Shown: positions 27,040 through 35,835 of the stretch, one piece after another
Position numbering within the stretch: position 1 is the stretch's first letter
How the letters are laid out: each line of letters begins with the position of its first letter
Assembly (NCBI RefSeq): GCF_042650885.1
Contig: NZ_JBHSBU010000001.1
Location: forward strand, 4,588,001 to 4,652,000
Source of the DNA: Chitinimonas_A lacunae
Lineage (GTDB): Bacteria; Pseudomonadota; Gammaproteobacteria; Burkholderiales; Chitinimonadaceae
Reading direction: 5' to 3'
DNA: 64,000 nucleotides
Program-made: the position numbers and the translations under genes
Notes under the pieces: generated by a model
Told to the model about the DNA's origin: nothing
The model's input: only the letters and a program-made list of their open reading frames with translations
Databases searched by the model: none

Positions 27040-27049
27040 GGAGCGAGCG

Positions 27050-27796
27050 ATGCTTGCGATCATCGGCGGCACCGGCCTGACCCGGCTCAAGAATCTGAAG
27101 ATCACCCATCGCCAGGTGGCGCGCACCCCCTACGGCGAGCCGTCGGGCGCCCTGACCTTTGGCGAGATCAACGACCATCATGTGGTGTTTCTGGCCCGGC
27201 ACGGCTACGGCCACACCATTCCGCCGCACGAGATCAACTATCGCGCCAATATCTGGGCGCTGGCCGAACAGAAGGTCAAGCGGGTGATCTCGGTCTGTAC
27301 CGTGGGCGGGGTGCGCGATGACCTCAAGCCGGGCACGCTGATCATTCCCGACCAGATCATCGACTACACCTCCAACCGTCGTCATACCTTCTTCGATGGC
27401 GGCGATAAGCCGGTGGTCCATATCGACTTTACCGAGCCCTATTGCAACAAGCTGCGCCGCCGCCTGCTCAAGGCAGCCAAGGAAGCGCGTCAGCCGGTGG
27501 TCGATGGCGGCATTTATGCGGCCACCCAGGGTCCCCGACTGGAAACGGCGGCCGAAATCAACCGGATCGCCCGCGACGGCGGCGATATCGTCGGCATGAC
27601 CGGGATGCCCGAAGCGGGTCTTGCGCGCGAGGCCGGTCTGTCCTATGCCGCCATCGCCGTGGTGGCCAACTGGGCGGCCGGCCGTGGCGACAGCAAGAAC
27701 CGGGTCGATCTGGCCGCGGCCGAGCAGGTGTTCATGGAAGCGATCGAGCATGTGCACCGGATTCTCGAAGGGGTGGTGAAAGTCGATGCCGATTAG
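27050..27796 (+). CDS. S-methyl-5'-thioinosine / methylthioadenosine phosphorylase
   Basis: 248-residue purine nucleoside phosphorylase family protein (MTAP/MTIP type) acting in methylthioadenosine salvage. Phosphate-site GGTGL at residues 5-9, RHGYGHTIPPHEINYRAN near 50 and the purine-site GMTGMPEAGLAREAGLSYA near 183 are visible. Sequence resemblance is to the bacterial MTIP group, which acts on methylthioinosine after deamination; MTAP specificity cannot be excluded. It overlaps def by 11 nt. Confidence 0.85.
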   Translation: MLAIIGGTGLTRLKNLKITHRQVARTPYGEPSGALTFGEINDHHVVFLARHGYGHTIPPHEINYRANIWALAEQKVKRVISVCTVGGVRDDLKPGTLIIPDQIIDYTSNRRHTFFDGGDKPVVHIDFTEPYCNKLRRRLLKAAKEARQPVVDGGIYAATQGPRLETAAEINRIARDGGDIVGMTGMPEAGLAREAGLSYAAIAVVANWAAGRGDSKNRVDLAAAEQVFMEAIEHVHRILEGVVKVDAD

Positions 27797-28328
27797 ACCC
27801 ATACTGAAGATGGGCGACCCGCTGCTGTGGCAGGTCGCCGCCCCGGTGGCCGCCGAGGAATTCGGCTCGGCCGAGCTGCTGGCGCTGATCGCCGATATGG
27901 AACAGACCATGCAGGCCGCCAGCGGTGCGGGGCTCGCTGCCCCGCAGATCGGAGTGTCGAAGCAGCTGGTAATCTTCGGTGGCTTTGTCAGCCCGCGCTA
28001 TCCCGATGCGGGGCCGGTGCCGTATACGGTGCTGTGCAATCCGCAGATCGAAGCGCTCGACGACGCCGAGCTGGTCGAGGATTGGGAAGGCTGTCTGTCG
28101 GTGCCGGGTCTGCGTGGCCGGGTGCCGCGGCATCCGCGCATCCGCTACCGGGGGTTCGACCCCTACGGCGAGGTGATCGAGCGGGTCGCTGCCGACTTCC
28201 ATGCCCGGGTGGTGCAGCACGAATGCGATCATCTGTTCGGGGTGCTCTATCCGATGCGGATTCGCGATTTCACCAGTTTCGGCTATACCGATGTGTTGTT
28301 CCCCGGCCAATTGCCGGCGGAGGACTGA
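27786..28328 (+). CDS. def: Peptide deformylase
   Basis: 180-residue metalloenzyme that removes the N-formyl group from new proteins. All three motifs are present: GLAAPQIGV (about residue 47), EGCLSVPG with metal ligand Cys103, and H145ECDH149. It overlaps the preceding phosphorylase gene. It is probably an accessory def copy, since it is not beside fmt. The legionaminic-acid cluster begins 45 nt downstream. Confidence 0.95.
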   Translation: MPIRPILKMGDPLLWQVAAPVAAEEFGSAELLALIADMEQTMQAASGAGLAAPQIGVSKQLVIFGGFVSPRYPDAGPVPYTVLCNPQIEALDDAELVEDWEGCLSVPGLRGRVPRHPRIRYRGFDPYGEVIERVAADFHARVVQHECDHLFGVLYPMRIRDFTSFGYTDVLFPGQLPAED

Positions 28329-28373
28329 ACCGAAAGCGCCGCGCGAGCGGCGCTGACCAGGGGAGGGCGGTAG

Positions 28374-29369
28374 GTGAACAAGGTACTTGTGACCGGCGCC
28401 GACGGCTTTATCGGCTCCCATCTGGTGGAATATCTGCTCGGGCGCGGCTATTCGGTACGCGCCATGGTGCTCTACAACGCCTTCAACAGCTGGGGCTGGC
28501 TCGACGCCCTACCGCCTGCGCTGCGCGACGCGATCGAGGTGGTGGCGGGCGATGTGCGCGATTCCCGTTCGGTGCGTGAGGCACTGCGCGGCTGCGATAC
28601 CGTGTTCCATCTGGCGGCCCTGATCGCCATTCCCTATTCCTATCTGGCGCCTGCGAGCTATATCGATACCAATGTGCTGGGTACCCTCAATGTGCTCGAA
28701 GCGGCGCGTGAACTGGGGGTCCGGGTGGTGCACACCTCTACCAGCGAGGTATACGGCAGCGCCCAGCGCGTGCCGATCGATGAGGACCATCCGCTACAGG
28801 CCCAGTCGCCCTACGCTGCGAGCAAGATCGGCGCCGATCAGTTGGCCCTGTCCTACTATCGCAGCTTCGATCTGCCGGTCGCCGTGATCCGACCGTTCAA
28901 TACCTACGGCCCACGTCAGTCGGCGCGGGCCTTTATTCCCACCGTGATCGGCCAGATTGCCGCCGGTGCGCGCGAGGTGCGGCTCGGGGCGGTGAGCCCG
29001 ACCCGCGACCTCAACTATGTCCTCGACACGGTACGCGGCTTCGAGGCCGTGGCGCGTTGCGATGCGGCGCTGGGCCAGGTGATCAATATCGGCAGCAACT
29101 TCGAGATTAGCGTGGGCGACACCGCCCAACTGATTGCCGAGGTAATGGGGGTGGAGATCGAACTGGTCTGCGACGAGGCACGTCTGCGGCCGGCCGCGAG
29201 CGAAGTGGAGCGGCTGTGGGCCGACAACCGGCGTGCACACGAACTGACCGGCTGGCAGCCCGACTACGCCGGCGTCGACGGTCTGCGCCGTGGCCTGGCT
29301 CTGACGGCCGCCTGGTTCCGCGATCCCGCCAATCTGGCCCGCTACAAGGTCGATCGCTACAACCTGTGA
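28374..29369 (+). CDS. legB: Sugar-nucleotide 4,6-dehydratase (LegB-like)
   Basis: 331-residue extended SDR enzyme with NAD-binding GADGFIGSH (residues 8-16) and catalytic Tyr/Lys in SPYAASKIGADQ. It resembles LegB, the GDP-GlcNAc 4,6-dehydratase of the GDP-linked legionaminic-acid pathway characterised in Campylobacter jejuni. The start is GTG at 28374 after GGGAGGGCGG. It is the first of four contiguous genes legB-legC-legG-legI. PtmE downstream supports the GDP rather than UDP route. Confidence 0.85.
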   Translation: MNKVLVTGADGFIGSHLVEYLLGRGYSVRAMVLYNAFNSWGWLDALPPALRDAIEVVAGDVRDSRSVREALRGCDTVFHLAALIAIPYSYLAPASYIDTNVLGTLNVLEAARELGVRVVHTSTSEVYGSAQRVPIDEDHPLQAQSPYAASKIGADQLALSYYRSFDLPVAVIRPFNTYGPRQSARAFIPTVIGQIAAGAREVRLGAVSPTRDLNYVLDTVRGFEAVARCDAALGQVINIGSNFEISVGDTAQLIAEVMGVEIELVCDEARLRPAASEVERLWADNRRAHELTGWQPDYAGVDGLRRGLALTAAWFRDPANLARYKVDRYNL

Positions 29370-29374
29370 CCACT

Positions 29375-30556
29375 ATGGACCGCCTCGCTCCCCTGCTTGC
29401 CGCCCTCGATCGGGTCCTGCCGTCCACCCGGCCGCTGGCGCTCCATGAGCCGGCGTTTATCGGCCGGGAGCGCGACTATCTGCTCGATTGTCTCGACAGC
29501 GGCTGGGTGTCTTCGGTCGGCCCCTATGTGGACCGCTTCGAAGGCGAGCTGGCCGATTTCACCGGCATCGGCCACGCCATCGCAGTGGTCAATGGCACGG
29601 CGGCACTGCATATCTGTCTGCTGCTGGTCGGAGTCGAGCCTGCCGATGAGGTGCTGCTGCCTGCGCTGACCTTTGTGGCGACTGCCAATGCGGTGCGTTA
29701 CTGCGGGGCGATTCCGCACTTTGTCGATTGCGAACGGACCACGCTTGGCATCGACCCGCAGGCGCTCGAGCAGTATCTGCGCGAGCATGCCGAACTGCGC
29801 GGCAGTGCCTGCTATAACCGCAGCAGCGGCCGGCGTATCCGGGCCTTGCTGCCTATGCATGTGTTCGGCCACTGTTGCGATATCGAAGCGCTGGCCGAGC
29901 TGGCCTGGCGCTGGAAGCTCCAACTGGTCGAAGACGCGGCCGAGGCACTCGGCTCGCGCCGCGATGGCCGCCATTGCGGCGCCATCGGTCGAGTCTCCGC
30001 GCTGAGCTTCAACGGCAACAAGACCATCACCACCGGCGGCGGCGGGGCCATCCTGACCATGGATGTGGAGCTGGCCCGCCGCGCCAAGCACCTGACCACC
30101 ACTGCCCGGGTCGGCCATCGTTGGGCCTTTGTGCACGACGAGGTCGGCTACAACTACCGTCTGCCCAATCTCAACGCGGCCCTGGGCTGCGCCCAGCTCG
30201 AACGGCTCAATCAGCTGCTCGATGACAAGCGCGCCCTGGCCGAGCGCTACCGTGAGGCGCTGGCGCCACTGTCTGGCGTGCGTTTCCTGACCGAGCCGCC
30301 GGGTTGCCGCAGCAATTACTGGCTCAATGCCGTGCTGCTCGAAGGTGAACTGGCCGGCTGCCGCGACGAGCTGCTCGAGCGCAGCAATGCCGCCGGCCTG
30401 ATGACCCGGCCACTCTGGACCCCCATGCATTGGCTGCCGATGTATGCTGAGTTTCCGCGCATGGCGCTGCCCGTGACCGAGGCGGTGGCAGCGTGTCTGG
30501 TCAATCTGCCGTCGAGCGCCTGGCTCGGCCAGGGAGTGCCTTATGGCACAACGTAG
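29375..30556 (+). CDS. legC: PLP-dependent sugar aminotransferase (LegC-like)
   Basis: 393-residue DegT/DnrJ/EryC1-family aminotransferase, expected to aminate C4 of the 4-keto sugar made by LegB. PLP-binding Lys216 is in SFNGNKTITTGGGGA, and the acid/Asp motif is VEDAAEALGS. The ATG at 29375 is chosen 5 nt after legB; the open frame runs further upstream without family similarity. The 3' end overlaps legG by 14 nt. It resembles the LegC family rather than PseC. Confidence 0.85.
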   Translation: MDRLAPLLAALDRVLPSTRPLALHEPAFIGRERDYLLDCLDSGWVSSVGPYVDRFEGELADFTGIGHAIAVVNGTAALHICLLLVGVEPADEVLLPALTFVATANAVRYCGAIPHFVDCERTTLGIDPQALEQYLREHAELRGSACYNRSSGRRIRALLPMHVFGHCCDIEALAELAWRWKLQLVEDAAEALGSRRDGRHCGAIGRVSALSFNGNKTITTGGGGAILTMDVELARRAKHLTTTARVGHRWAFVHDEVGYNYRLPNLNAALGCAQLERLNQLLDDKRALAERYREALAPLSGVRFLTEPPGCRSNYWLNAVLLEGELAGCRDELLERSNAAGLMTRPLWTPMHWLPMYAEFPRMALPVTEAVAACLVNLPSSAWLGQGVPYGTT

Positions 30557-31703
30557 CGTGTGCGTGGTCACGGGCAGCCGGGCCGAATATGGCATTCTGT
30601 ATTGGCTGCTGCGCGAGATTGCCGCCGACCCGGCGCTGCAACTGCAACTGATCGTTACCGGTATGCATCTGTCGCCCGAATTCGGGATGACCTATCGGGC
30701 GATCGAAGCCGATGGTTTTGTGATCGATCGCAAGGTCGAGATGCTGCTGTCGAGCGATTCCTGTGTCGGCATGGCCAAAAGCGTCGGTCTTGGCGTGATC
30801 GGTTTTGCCGATGCCTATGCCCAGCTGCAACCCGATGTGGTGGTGGTGCTGGGCGATCGCTTCGAGATCTTTGCAGCGGTGCAGGCCGCTTATCTGTCCG
30901 ATCTGCCGGTCGCCCATATCTCGGGCGGCGAAATCACCGAAGGTGCGCTCGATGACGGTATCCGCCACGCCATCAGCAAGCTGTCGCGGCTGCATTTCGT
31001 CTCGACCGAGGTGTATCGGCGCCGGGTCATTCAACTGGGTGAGTCACCCGATACGGTGTTCAATGTCGGTGCGCTCGGTCTCGACAATCTGAACCGGCTG
31101 CCGCTGCTTGATCGCACGGAGCTGTCGCTTGAGCTGGGTTTCGATCTGAGTGGTGATTTTCTGCTGGTCACCTACCATCCGGCCACCCTGGGCGACGAAG
31201 CGCCGTGCGCGGGCATGCTGGCCCTGCTCGAAGCGCTGGAGTGCTTTCCCCAGCTCAAGGTGGTGCTGACCAAGCCCAATGCCGACGCAGGCGGCCGGGC
31301 CTTGATCGAACTGGTCGACCGTTACGCGGCCGGCCACGCCGATCGGGTCTATGTCACGCCGTCGCTGGGCCAGTTGCGCTATCTGTCGGCGATGAAGCTG
31401 TGCGCGGCGGTGGTCGGCAATTCCTCGTCCGGGCTGATCGAGGCACCGACTGCCGGGAAACCGGCCGTCAATATCGGGGTGCGGCAGGCCGGCCGGATGC
31501 GCGCCGAGTCGATCATCGACTGCCCTGACCGCTGCGATGCCATCGTCGCGGCGATCACCACGGCGCTGACGCCCGAATGGCGTGCCCGGGCCGCCCTGGC
31601 CCAGTCACCCTTCGGCGACGGCCAGACCGCCCCGCGGATCAAGGACATCCTGAAAAACCGGGAGTTGCCGCGCCATGCCATCAAGCATTTCCACGACCTC
31701 TGA
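30543..31703 (+). CDS. legG: Hydrolysing sugar-nucleotide 2-epimerase (LegG/NeuC-like)
   Basis: 386-residue GT-B-fold epimerase family protein. TGSRAEYGIL near the start, LGDRFEIFAA, HISGGEITEGALDD and GNSSSGLIEAP are NeuC/LegG signatures. In the Leg pathway it releases the nucleotide and inverts C2 to give 2,4-diacetamido-2,4,6-trideoxymannose. It overlaps both neighbours (legC by 14 nt, legI by 29 nt), indicating tight co-translation. Confidence 0.88.
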   Translation: MAQRSVCVVTGSRAEYGILYWLLREIAADPALQLQLIVTGMHLSPEFGMTYRAIEADGFVIDRKVEMLLSSDSCVGMAKSVGLGVIGFADAYAQLQPDVVVVLGDRFEIFAAVQAAYLSDLPVAHISGGEITEGALDDGIRHAISKLSRLHFVSTEVYRRRVIQLGESPDTVFNVGALGLDNLNRLPLLDRTELSLELGFDLSGDFLLVTYHPATLGDEAPCAGMLALLEALECFPQLKVVLTKPNADAGGRALIELVDRYAAGHADRVYVTPSLGQLRYLSAMKLCAAVVGNSSSGLIEAPTAGKPAVNIGVRQAGRMRAESIIDCPDRCDAIVAAITTALTPEWRARAALAQSPFGDGQTAPRIKDILKNRELPRHAIKHFHDL

Positions 31704-32769
31704 GCGCTGCTATCTGATCGCCGAAGCCGGCGTCAACCATAACGGCGACCCGGAACTGGCGCTGGCGCTGATCGACGCCGCCGCCAGCGCCGGCGCCGAT
31801 GCGGTCAAGTTCCAGACCTTCCGGTCCGAGGCATTGAGCAGCCGCCATGCCGCCAAGGCCCGCTATCAGGTCGAGACCACCGGCGCCGATGACGGCCAGC
31901 TTGCCATGCTGCGCCGGCTCGAACTCGATGCGCCGACCCATCTGCGGCTACAGAAACACGCTGCCCTGCGCGGTATCGATTTCCTCTCCACCCCGTTTGA
32001 CCTCGCCAGCGCCGAGCTGCTGTTGACCGAGCTGGCGCTGCCACGGCTCAAGATCGGTTCGGGCGACCTCGACAACGGACCGCTGCTGTGGCGCGTCGCG
32101 ACGGCCGGGGTGCCACTGATCCTCTCGACCGGGATGGCCACGCTGGGCGAAATCGAAGCGGCGCTCGGGGTGATCGCCTGTGCCTATCTGGGCGCTCAGC
32201 CTGGACGCGCTGCCTTTGCCCGGGCCTATGCCGACCCGGCCGCTCAGCCATTGCTGCGCGAACGGGTGACACTGCTCCATTGCACGACCGAATATCCCGC
32301 CCCGTTCGATCAACTCGAATTGCGTGCCATGGCTACGCTCACGGCAGCATTCGGGCTGCCGGTCGGCTACTCCGACCATAGTGAAGGCACTGCGGTGGCG
32401 CCGGCGGCGGTGGCCCTGGGCGCCGTGGTGCTGGAAAAACACCTGACACTCGACCGCACCTTGCCCGGCCCCGACCATCGCGCCTCGCTCGAACCTGCCC
32501 AGTTCGCGGCGATGGTGCAGGCGGTGCGCGAAGTCGAAGCGGCGCTGGGGGCGGGGCGCAAATGCCCAGGTCCGGCCGAATGGCCCAACCGTGCCGTTGC
32601 CCGCAAAAGCCTGGTCGCTGCGCAAGCCATCACGGCGGGCGAGCTGTTCACGCCGGCCAACCTCACCACCAAACGCCCAGGCCACGGCCGCTCGCCGCTC
32701 GATTACTGGGATGTGCTGGGGTCTGGCGCGGCGCGTGACTACGGCGAGGACGAGGTGATCGACCCTTGA
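31675..32769 (+). CDS. legI: Nonulosonate synthase (LegI/NeuB-like)
   Basis: 364-residue NeuB-family synthase that condenses the 6-carbon sugar with phosphoenolpyruvate to give legionaminic acid (inferred from the cluster). N-terminal LIAEAGVNHNGD and LKIGSGDLDNGPLL, YSDHSEGTAVAPAAVALGA near residue 230, and a C-terminal SAF (antifreeze-like) domain with RKSLVAAQAITAGE are seen. It is the last gene of the first Leg block; 505 bp of non-coding DNA with two repeat copies follow. Confidence 0.9.
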   Translation: MPSSISTTSERCYLIAEAGVNHNGDPELALALIDAAASAGADAVKFQTFRSEALSSRHAAKARYQVETTGADDGQLAMLRRLELDAPTHLRLQKHAALRGIDFLSTPFDLASAELLLTELALPRLKIGSGDLDNGPLLWRVATAGVPLILSTGMATLGEIEAALGVIACAYLGAQPGRAAFARAYADPAAQPLLRERVTLLHCTTEYPAPFDQLELRAMATLTAAFGLPVGYSDHSEGTAVAPAAVALGAVVLEKHLTLDRTLPGPDHRASLEPAQFAAMVQAVREVEAALGAGRKCPGPAEWPNRAVARKSLVAAQAITAGELFTPANLTTKRPGHGRSPLDYWDVLGSGAARDYGEDEVIDP

Positions 32770-32777
32770 GGTTAAAT

Positions 32778-32835
32778 GGAAAATTTCAGGAAAGGTCTCT
32801 GCAAGACTAATGGCTGAAATAAATAAAAATAGTCA
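32778..32835 (+). repeat. Dispersed intergenic repeat, copy B
   Basis: GGAAAATTTCAGGAAAGG, CTGCAAGAC with CAAGA at position 25, and tail AAATAAATAAAAATAGTCA. It starts 9 nt after the legI stop. Confidence 0.65.
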
Positions 32836-33160
32836 TAAATGTGCAACCGCCTCTTTAGCCTCTCCCTGCCGTCCTCGGCCATGACCCAACCATCCCGGAC
32901 AGACGAACTTGGCACCAGATTTTCTCCTTAACCATGGCGTTCAATCCCACCATCCATGGAGCGTACCAGCCAGTAAGCCGCCTAAGGGATTGCTGCTGCG
33001 GTTCTGACTTCTGCTTGGGATAAAGGGTGTGGAGGGAAATGGACGCTGGGTCGGGTCCGGAGTTTTGGGCGACAGAGGGAAGAAGAATTTCTGCTGTCGC
33101 GGCTGTGATGGGGTGGTGCTGGCTGAGTTGGGCTGGACGGGGCGGGCAGCGGCGTTCCAT

Positions 33161-33218
33161 GGAAAATTTCAGGAAAAACCACATCAAGACTGCGAAATGC
33201 TTCTATAAGAAATAGAAA
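33161..33218 (+). repeat. Dispersed intergenic repeat, copy C
   Basis: The first 16 bases (GGAAAATTTCAGGAAA) are identical to copy B. CAAGAC is at position 25 and TATAAGAAATAG at positions 44-55. It is in promoter position for the NeuD-like gene. Confidence 0.65.
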
Positions 33219-33275
33219 CCGATCTTTCCCACTTACGGTGGGTGAAGGGAGAAGCAGCCCGATGGAGCAGTCCCG

Positions 33276-33887
33276 ATGAGCGCAAAGGCCGATCTGGTGC
33301 TGGTGGGCGGCGGTGGCCATTGTCACGCCTGTATCGACGTGGTCGAGCTGGCCGGTCATTGGCATATCGCCGGGGTGCTCGACCGCGAGTTGGCGGTCGG
33401 CACCGAGGTGCTGGGCTATCCGGTGCTGGGCGACGACGAGCGGATCGAGGAGCTGGCGGCCAAGGGCTGTGCCTTTCTGATCGCGCTGGGACAGATCCGC
33501 ACTGCCAGCGTGCGCCAGTCGCTGTATCAGCGCATCGTCGCGGCGCGCGGACGGCTCGTTACCGTCGTGTCGCCGCTGGCGTACGTCTCCCGCCACGCCC
33601 GCCTGGGCGTCGGCACCATCGTGATGCATCACGCCGTGGTCAATGCCTGCGCCGAAATCGGCGCCAACACCATTATCAATACCCGTGCCCTGGTCGAACA
33701 CGATGCCCGCATCGGCGACCATTGTCATATCGCCACTGCCGCCGTGGTCAACGGCGGCGCCGAAGTCGGGACCGCCAGCTTTGTCGGTAGCCAGGCCGTG
33801 CTGTTCCAGGGCGCTGTCGTGGCGCCGGGCAGCGTGGTCGGCGCCGGCACGGTGGTGCGCCCACTCCGCCCGGGAGCAGCCGTATGA
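33276..33887 (+). CDS. NeuD-family sugar O/N-acyltransferase (LegH candidate)
   Basis: 203-residue protein with an N-terminal PglD/NeuD Rossmann-like domain (LVLVGGGGHCHACIDVV) and a C-terminal left-handed beta-helix of hexapeptide repeats (from about residue 105: IVMHHAVVNACAEIGANTII and following). In this cluster it is the natural candidate for the N-acetyltransferase step on the 4-amino sugar (LegH) or for O-acetylation of the nonulosonate (NeuD-like); sequence does not decide. It overlaps ptmE by 4 nt and starts the second Leg block. Confidence 0.8.
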   Translation: MSAKADLVLVGGGGHCHACIDVVELAGHWHIAGVLDRELAVGTEVLGYPVLGDDERIEELAAKGCAFLIALGQIRTASVRQSLYQRIVAARGRLVTVVSPLAYVSRHARLGVGTIVMHHAVVNACAEIGANTIINTRALVEHDARIGDHCHIATAAVVNGGAEVGTASFVGSQAVLFQGAVVAPGSVVGAGTVVRPLRPGAAV

Positions 33888-34933
33888 ACCGCGATGACTG
33901 GCGCGACAATCTGGTCGGTCCCGCCACCGACATCCTGACCGTGATGGGCGCGCTCGAATCGCGCAGCAGCAAGATCGCGCTGGTGGTCGATCATGATGGC
34001 CATCTGCTCGGTACGGTCACTGATGGCGATATCCGCCGTGGCCTGCTGCGCGGCGTCGGGGTGAGCGAGCCGGTGGAGAAGGTGATGTTCGGCCAGCCGA
34101 CCACGGCTTCGGTGAACGCGCCGGAAATCGAGCTGCGGACCCTGATGCGGGCGCGGCGGCTTCTGCATATCCCGCTGCTTGACCAGGATGGCCGAGTGGC
34201 GGGCCTGCGCAGCATGGCTGAGCTCGGGCCGCGTCTGATCGATAACTGGGTGGTGCTGATGGCCGGCGGGCTCGGCAGCCGGCTGCGGCCGCTGACCGAT
34301 ACCGTGCCAAAGCCGCTGCTCAAGGTGGGCGACCGGCCGATTCTCGAAACCATTCTGTGCGACTTCGCCGAACAGGGCTTTCGCAAATTCTTTATCTCGG
34401 TCAACTACAAGGCCGAGATGCTGATCGCCCATTTCGGCGACGGCGCCAGATGGGGCGTCGAGATCAACTATCTGCACGAAAACGAACGGCTGGGCACGGC
34501 TGGCCCCCTGTCGCTGTTGCCGGGCAGGCCGGTCTGTCCCTTGGTGGTGATGAATGGCGACCTGCTCACCAAGGTCAATTTCCGCCAGATGCTCGATTTC
34601 CATGGTGCCCAGCAGGCGCTGGCCACCATGTGCGTGCGTGAATACGACTTTCAGGTGCCCTATGGCGTGATCCGGCTCGACGGCTCGCGCATCGTGGCGA
34701 TCGATGAAAAGCCGATGCACCGCTTCTTTATCAATTCGGGCATTTATGTGCTGGCGCCCGAATGTCTCGACCTGATCCCGCCGCGCCGCTTTTTCGATAT
34801 GCCGACCCTGTTTGAGCGACTGATTGCCGAAGGCCGCGATACGGCAGCTTTTCCGATCCATGAATACTGGCTCGATATCGGCCGGCTCGAAGACTTCCAG
34901 CGGGCCAATGCCGAATACGGAGAACGCTGGTGA
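33884..34933 (+). CDS. ptmE: CBS-domain sugar-phosphate nucleotidyltransferase (PtmE-like)
   Basis: 349 residues: a pair of CBS domains (about 10-115; VVDHDGHLLGTVTDGDIRRG and IPLLDQDGRVAGL) followed by a nucleotidyltransferase domain from about residue 122 (VVLMAGGLGSRLRPLTDTVP, then KPLL). This CBS + NTP-transferase layout is that of C. jejuni PtmE, which makes GDP-glucosamine for the legionaminic-acid pathway. It overlaps both the NeuD-like gene and ptmF by 4 nt. Confidence 0.85.
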   Translation: MNRDDWRDNLVGPATDILTVMGALESRSSKIALVVDHDGHLLGTVTDGDIRRGLLRGVGVSEPVEKVMFGQPTTASVNAPEIELRTLMRARRLLHIPLLDQDGRVAGLRSMAELGPRLIDNWVVLMAGGLGSRLRPLTDTVPKPLLKVGDRPILETILCDFAEQGFRKFFISVNYKAEMLIAHFGDGARWGVEINYLHENERLGTAGPLSLLPGRPVCPLVVMNGDLLTKVNFRQMLDFHGAQQALATMCVREYDFQVPYGVIRLDGSRIVAIDEKPMHRFFINSGIYVLAPECLDLIPPRRFFDMPTLFERLIAEGRDTAAFPIHEYWLDIGRLEDFQRANAEYGERW

Positions 34934-35835
34934 AAGCGCTGGTGATCGGCCAGGGCTCGATTGGCCAGCGTCATGCCCGGCTGCTGGGCGAACTGGGGCT
35001 TGCGGTGGCCACGGTGAGCGGGCGGGCCGAAGTCGGGCCAGGACGCTACCGCGAGCTGTCCGCCGCGCTCGACGACTGGCAGCCCGACTATGTGGTGGTG
35101 GCCAACGACACGGCCGACCATGCCTCGACCCTGAATTCGCTGGCCGGTTTTGCCGGGCTGGTGCTGGTGGAGAAGCCGCTGTTTGCCCAGGTGGCGCCTT
35201 TGCCGACCGGGTTGCGCGGTTTCGTCGGCTATAACCTGCGTTTTCATCCGCTGCTGCGCTCCCTGCGGCAGCGGCTCGACGGCCTGCGCTTGATTTCGCT
35301 CACTGCCACGGTCGGCCAGTATCTGCCCAACTGGCGCCCCGGTTCGGACTACCGCCAAGGCAATTCGGCCAGCCGGGCCCGTGGCGGCGGCGTGCTGCGC
35401 GATCTGTCGCATGAGCTTGACTATCTGCTGTGGCTGGGCGGCGACTGGCAGGCGGTGGCGGCGTTGGGAGGGCGCTTCAGTTCGCTGGAGATCGACAGCG
35501 ACGATGTGTTCCAACTGCTGCTTGCCGGGCAGCGCTGCCCGGTAGTGAGCGCGCGGCTCGACTATCTCGAGCACGACGTGCGGCGCGAACTGGCCGTGCT
35601 GGCCGATGGCTACAGTTTCCTGCTCGATTTTGTCGCCGGCCGCCTGGTGAGCAACGGGACGGTCGAGCTGTGTATGACCGGCCGCGACGATACCTATCTG
35701 GCCCAGCACCGGGCGCTGCTGGCGGGCGAGCATGCCGAGCTGTGCAGCCTGGAGCAGGGCCTATCCGTGGTGCGGCTGATCGAGGCCGCCGAAACCGCCG
35801 CGCGCGAGCGGCGCTGGGTGAACAACGATGGCTAG
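34930..35835 (+). CDS. ptmF: Gfo/Idh/MocA-family oxidoreductase (PtmF-like)
   Basis: 301-residue NAD(P)-dependent oxidoreductase. Rossmann GQGSIGQRHARLL lies at residues 6-18, with EKPLF near 80, the usual Lys of the family. It occupies the place of ptmF in Campylobacter Leg clusters, where PtmF with PtmA is thought to help supply the amino-sugar precursor; the exact reaction is not settled. It overlaps ptmE (4 nt) and legF (8 nt). Confidence 0.78.
   Translation: MKALVIGQGSIGQRHARLLGELGLAVATVSGRAEVGPGRYRELSAALDDWQPDYVVVANDTADHASTLNSLAGFAGLVLVEKPLFAQVAPLPTGLRGFVGYNLRFHPLLRSLRQRLDGLRLISLTATVGQYLPNWRPGSDYRQGNSASRARGGGVLRDLSHELDYLLWLGGDWQAVAALGGRFSSLEIDSDDVFQLLLAGQRCPVVSARLDYLEHDVRRELAVLADGYSFLLDFVAGRLVSNGTVELCMTGRDDTYLAQHRALLAGEHAELCSLEQGLSVVRLIEAAETAARERRWVNNDG

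Larger units (their letters stand above)
32770..33275. other. Intergenic region inside the Leg cluster
   Basis: 505 bp without a supported gene, separating legB-C-G-I from the second Leg block. Two copies of the dispersed repeat (32778 and 33161) bracket about 325 bp of unremarkable sequence. Short open frames here lack ribosome-binding sites and family features. Confidence 0.55.
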
